NCBI GenBank assembly: GCA_003956705.1
Contig: QZCP01000545.1
Coordinates: 160,713-224,712 of the forward strand
Origin: Brevipalpus yothersi
Taxonomy: Eukaryota > Arthropoda > Arachnida > Trombidiformes > Tenuipalpidae
Direction: 5' to 3'
DNA: 64,000 nucleotides
Shown: positions 49,767 to 60,075 of the stretch, piece by piece
How the letters are laid out: each line of letters begins with the position of its first letter
How positions within the stretch are numbered: position 1 is the stretch's first letter
Notes under the pieces: model-generated
Told to the model about the DNA's origin: nothing
Seen by the model: only the letters and a program-made list of their open reading frames with translations
Database searches by the model: none
Position numbers and translations under genes: made by a program

Positions 49767-52309
49767 TCTTTCTTTCTTTCTTTTAACTGCAATCTAATAG
49801 CTTGAGCTACTGCCTCCAGAAAGTGGCGAGATTTATTTGGAAATGAATGATATTTCTCACTTTGCAACAATCTATAAAAATGTGTGCTTCGAGGTAGAAT
49901 TTTCAGTCTTACAAGAAGAACACAAGCTTCATATCAGGAATGATGGTCAATTTTATTCTCACAATTTTCTCTCTCTCTCTTTCTTCATCCACGCCGAGAT
50001 AATCAGAACTCGTGTTTCTCAAGTACCCTTGCCACAAGTGAATAGAGATCAAAAGGAAAACAAAGCCTTTACATTGTGTCTAGAAGCAGAGTAGGCCATG
50101 GTTTCTCGATGACCAAGCTTCGATATGATCGCATGGATTGCATGTTAACCTTCTCCTTTCTTGATCCCTTCTTTCATTCTTCCCTCGCTTTGTAGCAGGT
50201 GCATTATTCTTGGTCTATCGAACTCATTGAGACATGAAAAACATTCTCATATTCGTTCCCAGGTCAGATGAGTATCAGGGATGGATCCCTTTTTGCGTTT
50301 GAATCGAACAAAAAATATGAGAGAGTTTCGATTTAAGCCACTCTTTTAGGCACCAAATTCATCGTTTAATGAATCGCGGGAAGGTGGCTAAGAGCCGTGA
50401 AGTCATACTGTGAATTGAATTGCGATTGATGACAGCTTCATGAGATTCTTCACTCAGCCGATAAGCCACTATATAGCGTAAATAAAGCGTCAGGTCACTT
50501 TTTCCGGTGTACTTCCAATGTGTGTGCAACGAATTTCATGCGCTCCGAATCAACAAGTTCACGTTGCAGCGTGCTGCTTGAGAGAAGTGAAAGTGAAGGA
50601 AGTGAATATATCTTTCTCACTGTTTGAATGGATCAGATTTGACTCTCTCTCACACACACTCCAGGTCAGACAGAATGTTTTTAATGGATAATAATTAACT
50701 GATTAACTTGCTTGGTAGCCATGAGGAATCAGATATTCGAATCGCCATTCATGACCTGATCAGCGCTGCTTGCTTGGTAGGTCCAACTTGACACTTCAAT
50801 AGGATTTTTTTCGCCAAGCCAGCTGATTTCTGAATACTATACAATGGAAGTATGCTTTCACAACGTGCTCAGTTACTCCGGAATGCTCATTCATCACTTT
50901 TTAGTGAAAAGAAAAACATTCAAATTTCTCTCCACTATGTAGTGAGAGAGAGAGGGGAAGAACATAGCTTGGAAAAATTATTCAATCTGAACACCTCTCC
51001 AATTCCTTATTCCTCGATATGAACTGATTCGCAGTGAGTTTGTATTTCCGTTTCTCGAATGCTGAAATGAAATTCACAGAAAAAAAATTTCTCAATAGAT
51101 TTGATAATATCTCTCTCTCTCTCAATCATATCTCAATTTGTCCACTATATCGTGATAACTTTTTACACTCTCTGATTGCTTTTCCAATTATGCTGCAATA
51201 GCCATTGAAGCCAGCTTAAACACTCAGTATACAGGCATCGTTGTCGTGCTGGATTCGTGTTTATTTGTTCTCAGAACTTTAAGATCGTGTTTTGGCTATC
51301 AACTACTCGTGATAACATGAGCTGAAAATGAAAGTTCCTTGGCTATCAAAGTTTTCTAAGATCAGCGAACACTAAAATTGAGCCATAAAATCAGCTGAAA
51401 AATTCATCGTCATTCAAACTTTCTCAGAATCATTCTAACCAGTAAAGATTTATACCTGAATTTTGATAAACAAAATTGTCAAAATTTATTTTTCTTTTAC
51501 TTTCAGTTTGTTACCGAAATGAGAGCGTTCCAAAATTACTATCGGTCTTCGACCGACAAGACCACACCGATGACGATCCTTACTCGGTACCTAATCTGCC
51601 CACAAGTAAGCGGCCTCAAACAACCAGTGCTAAAAAATCTGAGGCCGATCAGAAGCCACCTGAATTGCCACCTCGAGATTTTGCGAAAATAAAGAAAAGT
51701 AAGGAGAAAAAGATACCGAAAGTTTTCAGGAACCTTGTTCGCAATAATGATTCTAAAGAGCAGAGGCGTCAGTCCAAAAAAGAGATCGATTACGGTATAG
51801 AGATAGAAGAGAAAGCAGATCTGGAAACCTCTCATTTTCCTTTCTTTTATTATTTTACAGAGGATCCTTACTACTGTGGTATGCAAGCCCGAGTATCGAA
51901 TTTTGGTGCTCGAGATCGTAAAAATGGAAGTAGCAGTAGCAACAATAATAGTAGTAGTATTTCCACGGCTCCTGATAGGACGGATATGCGAAAATCGCAT
52001 TCCAGTGGCTATTTGAATTCCCTTTTCAATCCTTCATCAAATCAATTCAGTCCGTATAGAAATACATCCTACTACTACTATGACTCAAATTTTGGTGAGT
52101 AATTATCACAATTTTTAATTTTCAATTTTTGTCAAAAACTCTCGATTTCTCACCCAGAATCTGATCCATACGTTTCAAGTGGTGATGGTTATGACACATA
52201 TGCCCCAATTTACGGAAGAGGTCCCATGTATTCAACTGGTCGCCGACCCGTGAGCAGTTATTACTACAAAGATTCCCACGATCAAAGATACGCCACTGAA
52301 TGGGATTGA
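47644..52309 (+). CDS. exp: MH2-domain protein Expansion homologue
   Basis: Expansion is an invertebrate Smad-like protein with an MH2 domain but no MH1 domain; in Drosophila it controls tracheal tube size. Six exons give 456 aa: 47644-47754, 47965-48195, 48898-49252, 51507-51794, 51861-52094 and 52158-52309. The MH2-like core includes 'WEQIDDEIWGKIICMERNRR', 'KAYARFPVLTISGS', 'FDGYKIGLSGF', 'KLFDMKKFQ' and 'RSAYPDRRRLENQCINVIAF', ending at 'IINIVALDMLKSKLP'. The tail has 'PPELPPRD', a basic Lys-rich stretch, then 'DYEDPYYCGMQARV' created by splicing at 51794/51861, and a Ser/Tyr-rich end. I use that 66-nt intron because it restores the DDPYYCG-type motif I recall in fly Expansion. If retained, it adds 22 in-frame codons. 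Intron 3 is 2.25 kb and contains a (CT)n tract and a possible alternative last exon (49820-50094). Confidence 0.85.
49720..49764. repeat. (CT)n microsatellite in an Expansion intron
   Basis: About 22 CT units in intron 3, 55 nt upstream of a candidate 3' splice site at 49819. Confidence 0.95.
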
Positions 52310-53182
52310 ATTACCGTTCTCTCTACCTGTAAATGCGGATATACTAAAGTTAAAGTTTGAATTACCTCCTTAAACGCATGATAAAAGAAAAAACTACTTA
52401 ATCGTTCCATACTCTTCATTCGTTTTTTGAAATTTGTTTTTTCTTGAGTTTTGAGGCAAATTTTACAAGAATTGCCATTAATGCTGCCTTTCAAGGTATT
52501 TGCCCACTGCCATCATTGGAAGATAATACAAATACAAGCCTTTTGTTGAAATAACATTTTTTTACCTAAAAAATGACTTTCGCTCAATGTTCTCCTGCTT
52601 AAAAGTTGAAGGTCTCTTACTGAAGTTGCATGAACGCGCGATGTTTGATGAACAGTCAGAGGAGAGTCAAGAGATTTGAATCGACGATCAATTGGAATGA
52701 AGGTTTTCGAAATCAAATTTTTCTTGATTCTCTTAAAGAACTAAAAATTTTCGGGAGAAGGTGTCAAATTGAATCCATTCGATACAACCGACTCCTAATA
52801 AGAAGACTAATAATAATGGATGAAAAAGGGACACATATTTAGATAAATTAAATTGTCATTTTATTGATGAATCGCACAAATATCAGCCTCTAGAAAATGA
52901 TCTTCAAATTGATACACTCTGATCAAGTAGTCCTCTGGTTTTACTTCGAAATAATTGGAATTCAGTTGATATTATTGCAGTCAGAGTTCCGAACAAGTTC
53001 GGTGACTACAGACGATAGGAGCCTCACTCAATTGAGAATTGCATTATATAGATAGAACGAATGGGCACGGTGCATATATATAAAAACAAACCTCTTTATC
53101 TTTTCTTTTTCACCATTGTGGGAGTTGAGGTGTACATTTGATTTGAATGTGATAGACTTTTCCGTTGATTACGAAACCAGCT
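52310..53182. other. Convergent 3' regions of Expansion and TM9SF2
   Basis: No supportable gene. A minus-strand AATAAA near 52860-52865 could serve TM9SF2. The 61-70 codon frames on both strands look like chance. Confidence 0.5.
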
Positions 53183-55222
53183 CTAGTCTACCTTAACAAC
53201 ACTGTATATTTTTCGCACAAACCAGAAGCAGGCGAAGAATCCTATCGTACCGGTGAGGAGGAAAAATAGGAAAACCATGATCATGGTGTATCCGAAATAA
53301 AGTATTGTAGATATCGTTCCAGTTATAGTCAATTTGGTCATGAAATAATGGATACAGTAAACAAAAAGGTAGAAGGCAGTGAAGCCACTAGTGAGAAATG
53401 ATCTCCACCACCAATGATAATCTTCCGCGCACAGATGGAAATAGCAGAGTAGGATGGTGGTTTCACTGCATGTGATTGCCAGTATTATGAAGACGAGGAA
53501 TAAGAATCCGAACATATAGTACATTTGATTAGACCAGATGCTATTTAGTATGAAGAATAACTGAATGAATATACAGCCAAATGGCAATATTCCACCCATC
53601 ACAATACCCGGAACAGGTTGAGTGTAAACTGTTTGATCGGGTATTTGGCGAGGAATTTGATTTGTTCGAACCGGATGTTCGAAAACTCGTTTCTTGAAAC
53701 CAAAATAGGCACCAACGAAAGTCAATGGCAAAGAGACACCAAACCACATTGCCAGCAGAGCAATCAGAGTGGTGAATGGGATAGCTGCAGAACTACCTTT
53801 TGCCCATAGGAATAAGTTCAAAATGAAGAATATGGTGAAAACAACTCCTGGACAGAGTAAAGCTGTAAGAAATACGTTCATCTTCCATTTGTATCCACCA
53901 AAGCTTTTGTACAAACGAGCGGATACATATCCAGCAGGAGTTCCTAGACATACAAACATTACCATGGCACAAGTCATTAATGCCCCTCGATTTGCTGGTG
54001 ACAAGAAGCCAAGGCATGCAAAGAAAAGTGTGGTGAGGGTCATACAAAACACTTGAACTCCACTGCCGAGGAAAACAGAAAGTAGCATGGAGTAGCGAGG
54101 AGGTCTAAAGACATCTCCGTGAACCAACTTCCAGCCAAACTCTTCCTGAGCATCATCTTCCGAATCAATCTGATTATATCTGGCAATATCCTTGTGTAGA
54201 GTACGAAGCAAGATCATGGCCACCATTCCACTGAGGAATAAAACAATAACCAGACTGTTGAGAACCGAGAACCATTGGATGTTAGTGTGCGGCATTGAAT
54301 CTAAGAGATAATCCCATCGCGACGACCATTTTATAGAATTATCTTTGTGGAACAGCACTGAATACGTGTAATATATTGTCAATTTTTCGTTACTACCATA
54401 CTTCGACTTGAGGCTCATAGGTAGAGGTTCTGGGGGTGATTTGGAACAACTGTCTTCGGTTGGCTTAGAATCATATTTAATGCTTCTAGGAGTAACTTTA
54501 ATTCGAGTGATGCGGCCACCTCTGTCACCAAAATTGCCACCCCACACCTCACTGTTACCACTGTGGAAGGTGATCTGAAGATCGACATGATTAAATAAAT
54601 AGAAGGTATCAGGTTCACTGAATCTTCCACGATCAACCATACAGGCATCTTGAGCTACACCTTGACTATCGACATAACATCCCATCGGAAAGCCCAGAGA
54701 ACAGAAGCTTCCACCACCTTCGACTTCATAACAATAGGTGACTGGCATATTATCCACAATCCAATGATGCTCATAATTTTTCATTGCACCTTTCTTGAGG
54801 AAATCTATCTTCTCGACAGCTGCCGGATCACTGAAATCATAATGTTTAACACACAAAAGTTTACATTCTTCTTCCTTGAGAAAAGAAATATTGTATGGTG
54901 ATGATCGAATTCGTTCACCAAACACAACTTGTCCCAAATTTTCCACCGGCGAATCATCTCCGTTGGCTTTACAAAAGTCAAAAGAATTATATTCATATGG
55001 TATCACTGATTTTTCCGAATCCAATCTATTGACGTATAATTTTACTTGTGATTTACATGTATCGGTAGCTCTTATCTCTTCACAATAATTGACTGGTGCA
55101 AGACCAGGTAAATAGAAACATTGTCCATTACTGAAAAGAATTGTGACTATCACTATCCAAAGTGATAATGATGTTTTGATCCTTGAGATCAAATGAACGG
55201 ATAAAAATCGACAACAAATCAT
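53183..55222 (-). CDS. TM9SF2: Transmembrane 9 superfamily member 2 (nonaspanin)
   Basis: An endosomal/Golgi nine-span membrane protein involved in sorting and glycan synthesis. It is a single exon of 679 aa, full length for the family. A signal peptide (about residues 1-35) leads into the TM9SF2 hallmark 'FYLPGLAPVNYC'. The lumenal domain has 'LYVNRLDSEKSVIPYEYNSF', 'ENLGQVVFGERI' and 'HHWIVDNMPVTYCYEVE'. Nine transmembrane helices start at about residue 310, with 'FLSPANRGALMTCAMVMFVC', 'EHPVRTNQIPRQIP' and 'CAEDYHWWWRSFLTSGFTA'. The C-terminal 'KVD' fits the KxD/E COPI-binding signal of the family. It is closer to TM9SF2 than TM9SF4. No introns interrupt it, unlike TM9SF2 genes in most animals. 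A CAAGATGGCCG element lies about 220 bp upstream (55444-55454). Confidence 0.95.
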   Translation of the reverse strand: MICCRFLSVHLISRIKTSLSLWIVIVTILFSNGQCFYLPGLAPVNYCEEIRATDTCKSQVKLYVNRLDSEKSVIPYEYNSFDFCKANGDDSPVENLGQVVFGERIRSSPYNISFLKEEECKLLCVKHYDFSDPAAVEKIDFLKKGAMKNYEHHWIVDNMPVTYCYEVEGGGSFCSLGFPMGCYVDSQGVAQDACMVDRGRFSEPDTFYLFNHVDLQITFHSGNSEVWGGNFGDRGGRITRIKVTPRSIKYDSKPTEDSCSKSPPEPLPMSLKSKYGSNEKLTIYYTYSVLFHKDNSIKWSSRWDYLLDSMPHTNIQWFSVLNSLVIVLFLSGMVAMILLRTLHKDIARYNQIDSEDDAQEEFGWKLVHGDVFRPPRYSMLLSVFLGSGVQVFCMTLTTLFFACLGFLSPANRGALMTCAMVMFVCLGTPAGYVSARLYKSFGGYKWKMNVFLTALLCPGVVFTIFFILNLFLWAKGSSAAIPFTTLIALLAMWFGVSLPLTFVGAYFGFKKRVFEHPVRTNQIPRQIPDQTVYTQPVPGIVMGGILPFGCIFIQLFFILNSIWSNQMYYMFGFLFLVFIILAITCSETTILLCYFHLCAEDYHWWWRSFLTSGFTAFYLFVYCIHYFMTKLTITGTISTILYFGYTMIMVFLFFLLTGTIGFFACFWFVRKIYSVVKVD

Positions 55223-56574
55223 CTTTGAATGGTCAAAATGACGATCAAGATGCTGTCAATCAACTGATCACTATTATGTTTACCATTAGATGACGATTAA
55301 GATGATGTTCACGATAATTAGTCACCATAAAACAAGAGAACACTGATTTGCCGAGAAGAACATAAAAAAATCAAGCCAACCAAACCATTACATCAAACAG
55401 TGTTACTAGTAGTAAGTGTTAGCTTTGCTTACGCCTGCCTTTTCGGCCATCTTGAAGCCTTTTAAAGAGCATGCGATAAGTTGAAATGTTTGTTGCAACA
55501 CGTACAACTATTGTTGATTGTTGTGGCTAATCATCAATTGTAATGATCATAGATAAGCGATGGTTTGAATTTTGATTTCACTCAATTTGCCCAGTGGTTA
55601 GATGAGTGATTCTTATAATACCCCCCTAATTAGATTGGAGAATTGTCTGAGGTGATTGACTGTCGCAAAGATAGGATGGCGTCTCAGGCTAAAATCGTGA
55701 CAAGTTTCCGTACTTTCGATGAATGGATTTTGATTGTTTTATGAATGAATGTTGATAGTTAATGAGTATGAATTTTTCACTGGTGAGGGGAGTTGTTTCG
55801 TTTAATGATATGCATGAAGTTGTCCGTAGAAGAGTTATGATTATCCATCTGTTTAGCTGATCATCATTTGCTTTCTGGTTTATAGTCATCCTATGAGGGT
55901 AAGAAAATTGGGTGCCTTCAAGAACGGAAAAATTTCAGACACTGATTTTCATTGTTAGAATAAATTTAATTTTCTATGAGTAATGGAATCATCTATTTCT
56001 TCCAGTTTGATACACTTCATTTTGGTTGATTACTGGGCGATCAGGAGGAAAGTTTGAATTAAGATGCACAAAACTCTTAGAGTTGGTCCGATGGCTTACA
56101 AAATTTTTTTCGTCACAGTATAAGAAATTAATTGGTTGTTCTCCTTCCTTCAATGTACTCATCACTAAGATGTTTGCAATAGATCACGAAGGCATAGCTT
56201 TTTATCTTCTTAGGGAACCAATCAACAAATCCACAACACTCATAGAGGATGAGATTTTTTCTCACTCGCAATTGATGACAAGCTCATAAATTCTGTACAG
56301 TCATGAGAAAAATTTTTAATGAAATCAAGGCATTCAGCCAATCAAGGTACAAAAAGATAGAACAAGAAAGTTCTGTTCTAGGTGGGAAGAGCAGTTCACT
56401 GTTGTTAACTCTTAAAAGCGCTCTAGGATCACCCTCCTATCAAGAGAGGGTAGAACCAATCCTTTTTCTAACCTTTGGCGATCGGTGTTTTATACAAACG
56501 CTTGACACCATTGACCAATCACCTCATCAATGAATTGAATATATAAGTAACTAAGAAGTGTTAGTCACACTAAT
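55223..56574. other. TM9SF2 upstream region and TMX1 3' region
   Basis: The 1.35 kb between two minus-strand genes. It contains the YY1-like CAAGATGGCCG at 55444-55454 on the minus strand. Plus-strand frames at 56026-56289 and 56303-56533 (87 and 76 codons) have no recognisable domain and no clear splice link. I leave them unannotated. Confidence 0.5.
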
Positions 56575-57740
56575 TTATGAGTCTTTTTTGTTGTCAGTAT
56601 CTTTAGAAGTAGAGTCCTTGTTAGCAATCATCTCAGTATCACCATCTCCGACCTCCTCATGTGGTCGTTTACGCTTGCGAATATCCTTAGAGTCTTTGAA
56701 TGAATCATTGTGGGCATCTTGTATGAGATCTTCAGCAGAATCTCTTTCCCCAGAAGCAAGAGAATCTTGGTCAAATGAAGAGTGCTTGTATGGAAAAAGA
56801 ATGTCAATAACACAAACGATTATAAGTCCAAGAATTGCTCCAAGTAGAATAGTCGCTAATGCAAAAAGTATGTAAGAACCCCAGTAAGGAATTCCATAGT
56901 CTTGTACAAGACGATTGTGAACGGCTCTCAATCCCATAGATATTTTGAAAAAGTATGAAACAATCGACATTCTGGAAAGAAGGAAAGAAATTATAACAGG
57001 GCTTCGAATTCAACGAAAATATTCAAGATAAAACTTACTGGAATGAATTGGGATGGGTCCATTTTGATACTGGATCTATCTTTTGCCATCTTTTCTCCTC
57101 AATAAAATCAACGAAAGCAGTAGTTTCACGACTACCTTTGTACTGGCGAAACTCACCATCTTTAACACTAAAGCATCAAAAGAGGAAGAGGAAAAGTAAT
57201 ACATTAATAACGAAGCCAAATCAATATGATTAGACACGAGAGAAGGGTTAAAATAGGAAGGCAGGAAGCCGTTCGTCTTGCTCAAACCAAACTATTGATT
57301 GGGAGAATCTTTGTTGGTAAGCCTTTTTATGATGATGGGTCGTACTTTACATTTAAATCTGACGCTGAGAATATGTATCTATCCTAAGCATGTGACAAGC
57401 CCAAATTGTCAAGAGAGAGAGAGAAAACTTACTGATATATGGTCGGTAGAGCTGTGACCATGAAGCGGCCACTGAGGCCAGGATTTGTGGTCACATCAAT
57501 GTGAGCAACACGAATATTGAGTTCATCACTCCAGGTGGAGAAGGATTCCCAATTGGGTTGAAGTGATTGGCAAGCTGGACACCATGGAGCAAAAAATTCG
57601 ACCATCCATTCACCGGTAAGTAGTTGGTTCCAATTATCTTCATTCAATTTGTGTAGCTTTCCTTTGCGACCGGCACATTGATAAATGCACAAGAGCATAC
57701 AGTTGATCATTAACAACAAACGATAAGAAACTCTAGACAT
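56575..57740 (-). CDS. TMX1: Thioredoxin-related transmembrane protein 1 (TMX1)
   Basis: A single-span ER protein disulfide isomerase. Three exons on the minus strand, 57433-57740, 57039-57167 and 56575-56971, give 277 aa, as in vertebrates. The signal peptide (about 1-24) is followed by the thioredoxin domain with active site 'EFFAPWCPACQSLQPNWESF'. The motif CPAC, rather than CGHC, is the TMX1 signature. The domain continues with 'NPGLSGRFMVTALPTIY' and 'VKDGEFRQYKGSRE'. A transmembrane helix follows at about 185-208 ('YILFALATILLGAILGLIIV'), after 'YGIPYWGS'. The cytosolic tail is acidic with a basic cluster ('RKRKRP'). It is divergent from TOM20 with 335 bp between start codons. Confidence 0.95.
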
Positions 57741-58075
57741 TTTGTGGCAATCATCAAATTAATTGACTATCACAAATTACCACCGACACATCAACAACCT
57801 CTGGGCAAAACAATTGCAAATCTCGATGGCTAAAAAATGGCAACTGATTGAGCTACTCTTTGCTTTGCTTCAAGCTTTTGATGTCTTCATCAGTTTCCGC
57901 TAGACGCCACACATTAACGTAAACAAGGTGGAAAAAAAATGCTGCCATGTTGTTATCCATCGTGCAAATTGATCAAATAGTTTCTTGATTGCTTCAATTG
58001 CGTTTAATTAATCTTATCATTGAAATTGTGTGTACTTATCATCAGTGTCAACTTGACCGCTGTGAAAGTGTTATA
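57741..58075. promoter_or_regulatory. Divergent promoter region of TMX1 and TOM20
   Basis: The 335 bp between opposite start codons. A TGCTGCCATGTTG sequence (around 57950) resembles the reverse YY1 core. Nothing else is distinctive. Confidence 0.4.
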
Positions 58076-58690
58076 ATGAGTCGAATGGCTATCGGAATAG
58101 CTGCCGGTGTTGCTGGTAGCTTATTCCTTGCCTATTGTTTCTATTTTGATAAAAAAAGGAGAATGGATCCTAATTTTAAGCAAAAATTGAGAGAAAGTAA
58201 GTGATTATCAATCATTGACAACAAATTTTATTCCTATTTTGAACTGATGCATTAATCAGAATATCTGCCTGTCTCTTATCAGGACGTGCTGCTTCTCGCA
58301 AAAAGATGGAAGAAAGAGCTGCCACTAAATTCCCAGATATAAGAGATCCAGACGCTCTTCAAAGCTTTTTTGTCCAGGAAATAACTTTAGGTGAAGAATT
58401 ACTTAGCTATGGTAAGTATCATGCTCAATTAAATGTTGTATCTGCACACTTTTTGATTGGCTGATTCGTTAATGATCAATTTTTTCTATTTGCCAATGAA
58501 AATAGGTGATCTCGAAGGTGGCGTAGAACACTTGACAAATGCCGTAGCAGTTTGTGCTCAACCTCAACAATTACTCCAAGTCCTCAATCAAACTATGCCA
58601 CCACATGTATTCGACCTCATCCTGAATAGACTATCTAAGTCAGGATCGACAGCTAAAGGTCCTACAATGGTTGAAGATGATCTAGAATGA
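58076..58690 (+). CDS. TOMM20: Mitochondrial import receptor subunit TOM20
   Basis: An outer-membrane receptor that binds mitochondrial presequences for the TOM complex. Three exons, 58076-58196, 58283-58411 and 58506-58690, give 144 aa, the standard length. An N-terminal signal anchor (about 5-24, 'IGIAAGVAGSLFLAYCFYF') is followed by a basic cluster 'DKKRR', then 'FKQKLRERRAASRKK' across the first splice site. The receptor domain has 'FPDIRDPDALQSFFVQEITL', 'GGVEHLTNAVAVCAQPQQLL' and 'QTMPPHVFDLIL'. The C-terminus is acidic (EDDLE). The stop codon is within 2 bp of the decayed FEZ duplicate, so the TOM20 3' UTR is probably made of antisense FEZ-derived sequence. No AATAAA is obvious on the plus strand just downstream. 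Confidence 0.95.
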
Positions 58691-58691
58691 G

Positions 58692-59098
58692 AAAATTTTT
58701 CAAAATAATCCAATGTACAGTGTGCGTGAAAGCTGCTCCGATTAGAGTATCAGAGAAAGAAATTTTCATCACCCAAAACAATTTCATGTGGGACATAAAA
58801 CTTTAAGAATGAAATTGGTTAACAGTGTCAGCACATTCGGTCTATCCCCATTTACTGCTTTGAGAACTGAAATGAAAACAGAGAAGAAGAAGAAAAAGAA
58901 AAAGAATAACACCTTTGATTGTACAACCTTTAACACTTTTCAGGAATGAAAATTATCTTTCTACTTACTCTTTATCAGTATTTGAATACTGAGTAAGAAT
59001 GATATAAAAGTGTTTTTCAGCTCTTTTCCGAATTCAAGTTGATCTCTTAGGGCAAGTTCGTGAATAAGAACCTCCAAATGAGTTTATGTCATGCGTTC
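58692..59098 (-). pseudogene. Truncated duplicate of the FEZ 3' end
   Basis: This segment aligns over its whole length, in the same orientation, with 61203-61728 of the FEZ gene (about 90% by eye). It covers the end of exon 2, the last intron with intact donor and acceptor, the last exon (ending 'ILKVLCPT') and 3' flank. Differences include substitutions in the last exon, a TAA at about 59073 in place of a CAA glutamine codon, and a 123-bp deletion relative to 61488-61617. The deletion is bounded by direct repeats of TTTGAAT (single copy kept at 58981-58987). With no start codon, no 5' exons and a nonsense codon, it is a partial pseudogene. It may still be transcribed as the 3' UTR of TOM20 (antisense). 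Confidence 0.85.
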
Positions 59099-59256
59099 AT
59101 GAATCAAATTTCGAAAATCGAAAACACTGCATCTAAAATGTTCTTGGACCTTCAATTTGATCTTTTTATTCAATCATTCGTATCGGATTCGATTTAGTTA
59201 ACAGAAAATCCACAGTAGATGTTTCATTACAAAATTTTGAAGTTCCATCGTTCATT

Positions 59257-59789
59257 CTATCCAACTTGTGTGAATACTCTCACCAACTCACTCTTGACAT
59301 CAGAATCCTTGTAGTCGTTAGAAGATTGCTGAGTGTTCAAATTATTTGCTGGAGGGTTTATGAGACCTGAGTCATTGGCCAAGTAGACAAGACCACCGTA
59401 AATACTTCGAGCACTAACATCGTCCTTAGTCTTGATCACGAATCCATGATATTCTGGGTCTAAGTAGTCACTATGGAAAGACAATTGCGAATTACATAAA
59501 CCAGTTAACTACATTACATCTCATACTCACGGATGGTATGAACCCTTAGAGCGATCAAGATTCTGTTTGATTAATTCTCTTCTCTCAGCCTTTTTTGGAG
59601 TGAGATTACCATTATCTTCGGCTATTTCTGTATCAACCAGTGGATCGGAACTCATCTTTCCGAGAGATCCATCGATTGGTGCCGCAATCACTATCGGAGA
59701 ATCAAATCAGAACCCAAGAAAAAGATTCAATGGCACTTACCTGAGGAGAGTAGACAGAGAAAACATAAAATTCCTACTGAAATTGACAT
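59257..59789 (-). CDS. Orphan small secreted protein A (140 aa)
   Basis: Three exons on the minus strand, 59741-59789, 59531-59690 and 59257-59470, with consistent phases (1, then 2) and GT..AG ends. The first 16-20 residues, 'MSISVGILCFLCLLSS' plus 'VIAAP', form a good signal peptide with AxA-like cleavage. The mature part is about 120 residues, acidic and polar, and has no cysteines. A basic cluster (KKAERR) near residue 52 could be a processing site. Tyr/Asp/Pro-rich 'YHPDYLDPEYHGF' is built across the second splice site. I recognise no family. A minus-strand AATAAA at 59165-59170 lies about 90 nt past the stop. It is divergent from the second orphan secreted gene with 286 bp between start codons. 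Confidence 0.7.
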
Positions 59790-60075
59790 TACGATTTTTT
59801 TCTAAATACTCTTGATGCTCGTCGAGTTACATGGGAAATATCCCGAAAGTTCTGAAATACATTGAACTTATGAGGAAGAGAGATAACGAGAGACCTCCCC
59901 CGAACAGTTGTGGCTTGACCCGAATTTTTTCTAGTTCACAGTTTCATGTTGTAACAGCAAGTTAAACAGATCGCGTATAGGAGATAAAACGAATAAAATT
60001 GTTAATAGTAGTTTCAAATCTGTTCAGGAGTCTCTTGTCATTTATTATCTCGCTAATCTCGGAAAGCTATCAAAA
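59790..60075. promoter_or_regulatory. Bidirectional promoter candidate of two secreted-protein genes
   Basis: The 286 bp between opposite start codons, which must hold both promoters and 5' UTRs. No TATA-like or initiator element stands out convincingly. Confidence 0.45.

Noticed and set aside
51539..52000. 153-codon minus-strand frame opposite Expansion exons 4-5
   Set aside because: Antisense shadow; the plus strand carries the Expansion motifs and splice sites.
56026..56533. Two plus-strand frames between TM9SF2 and TMX1
   Set aside because: Tempting because they are consecutive, but no splice link, family or start context supports them.
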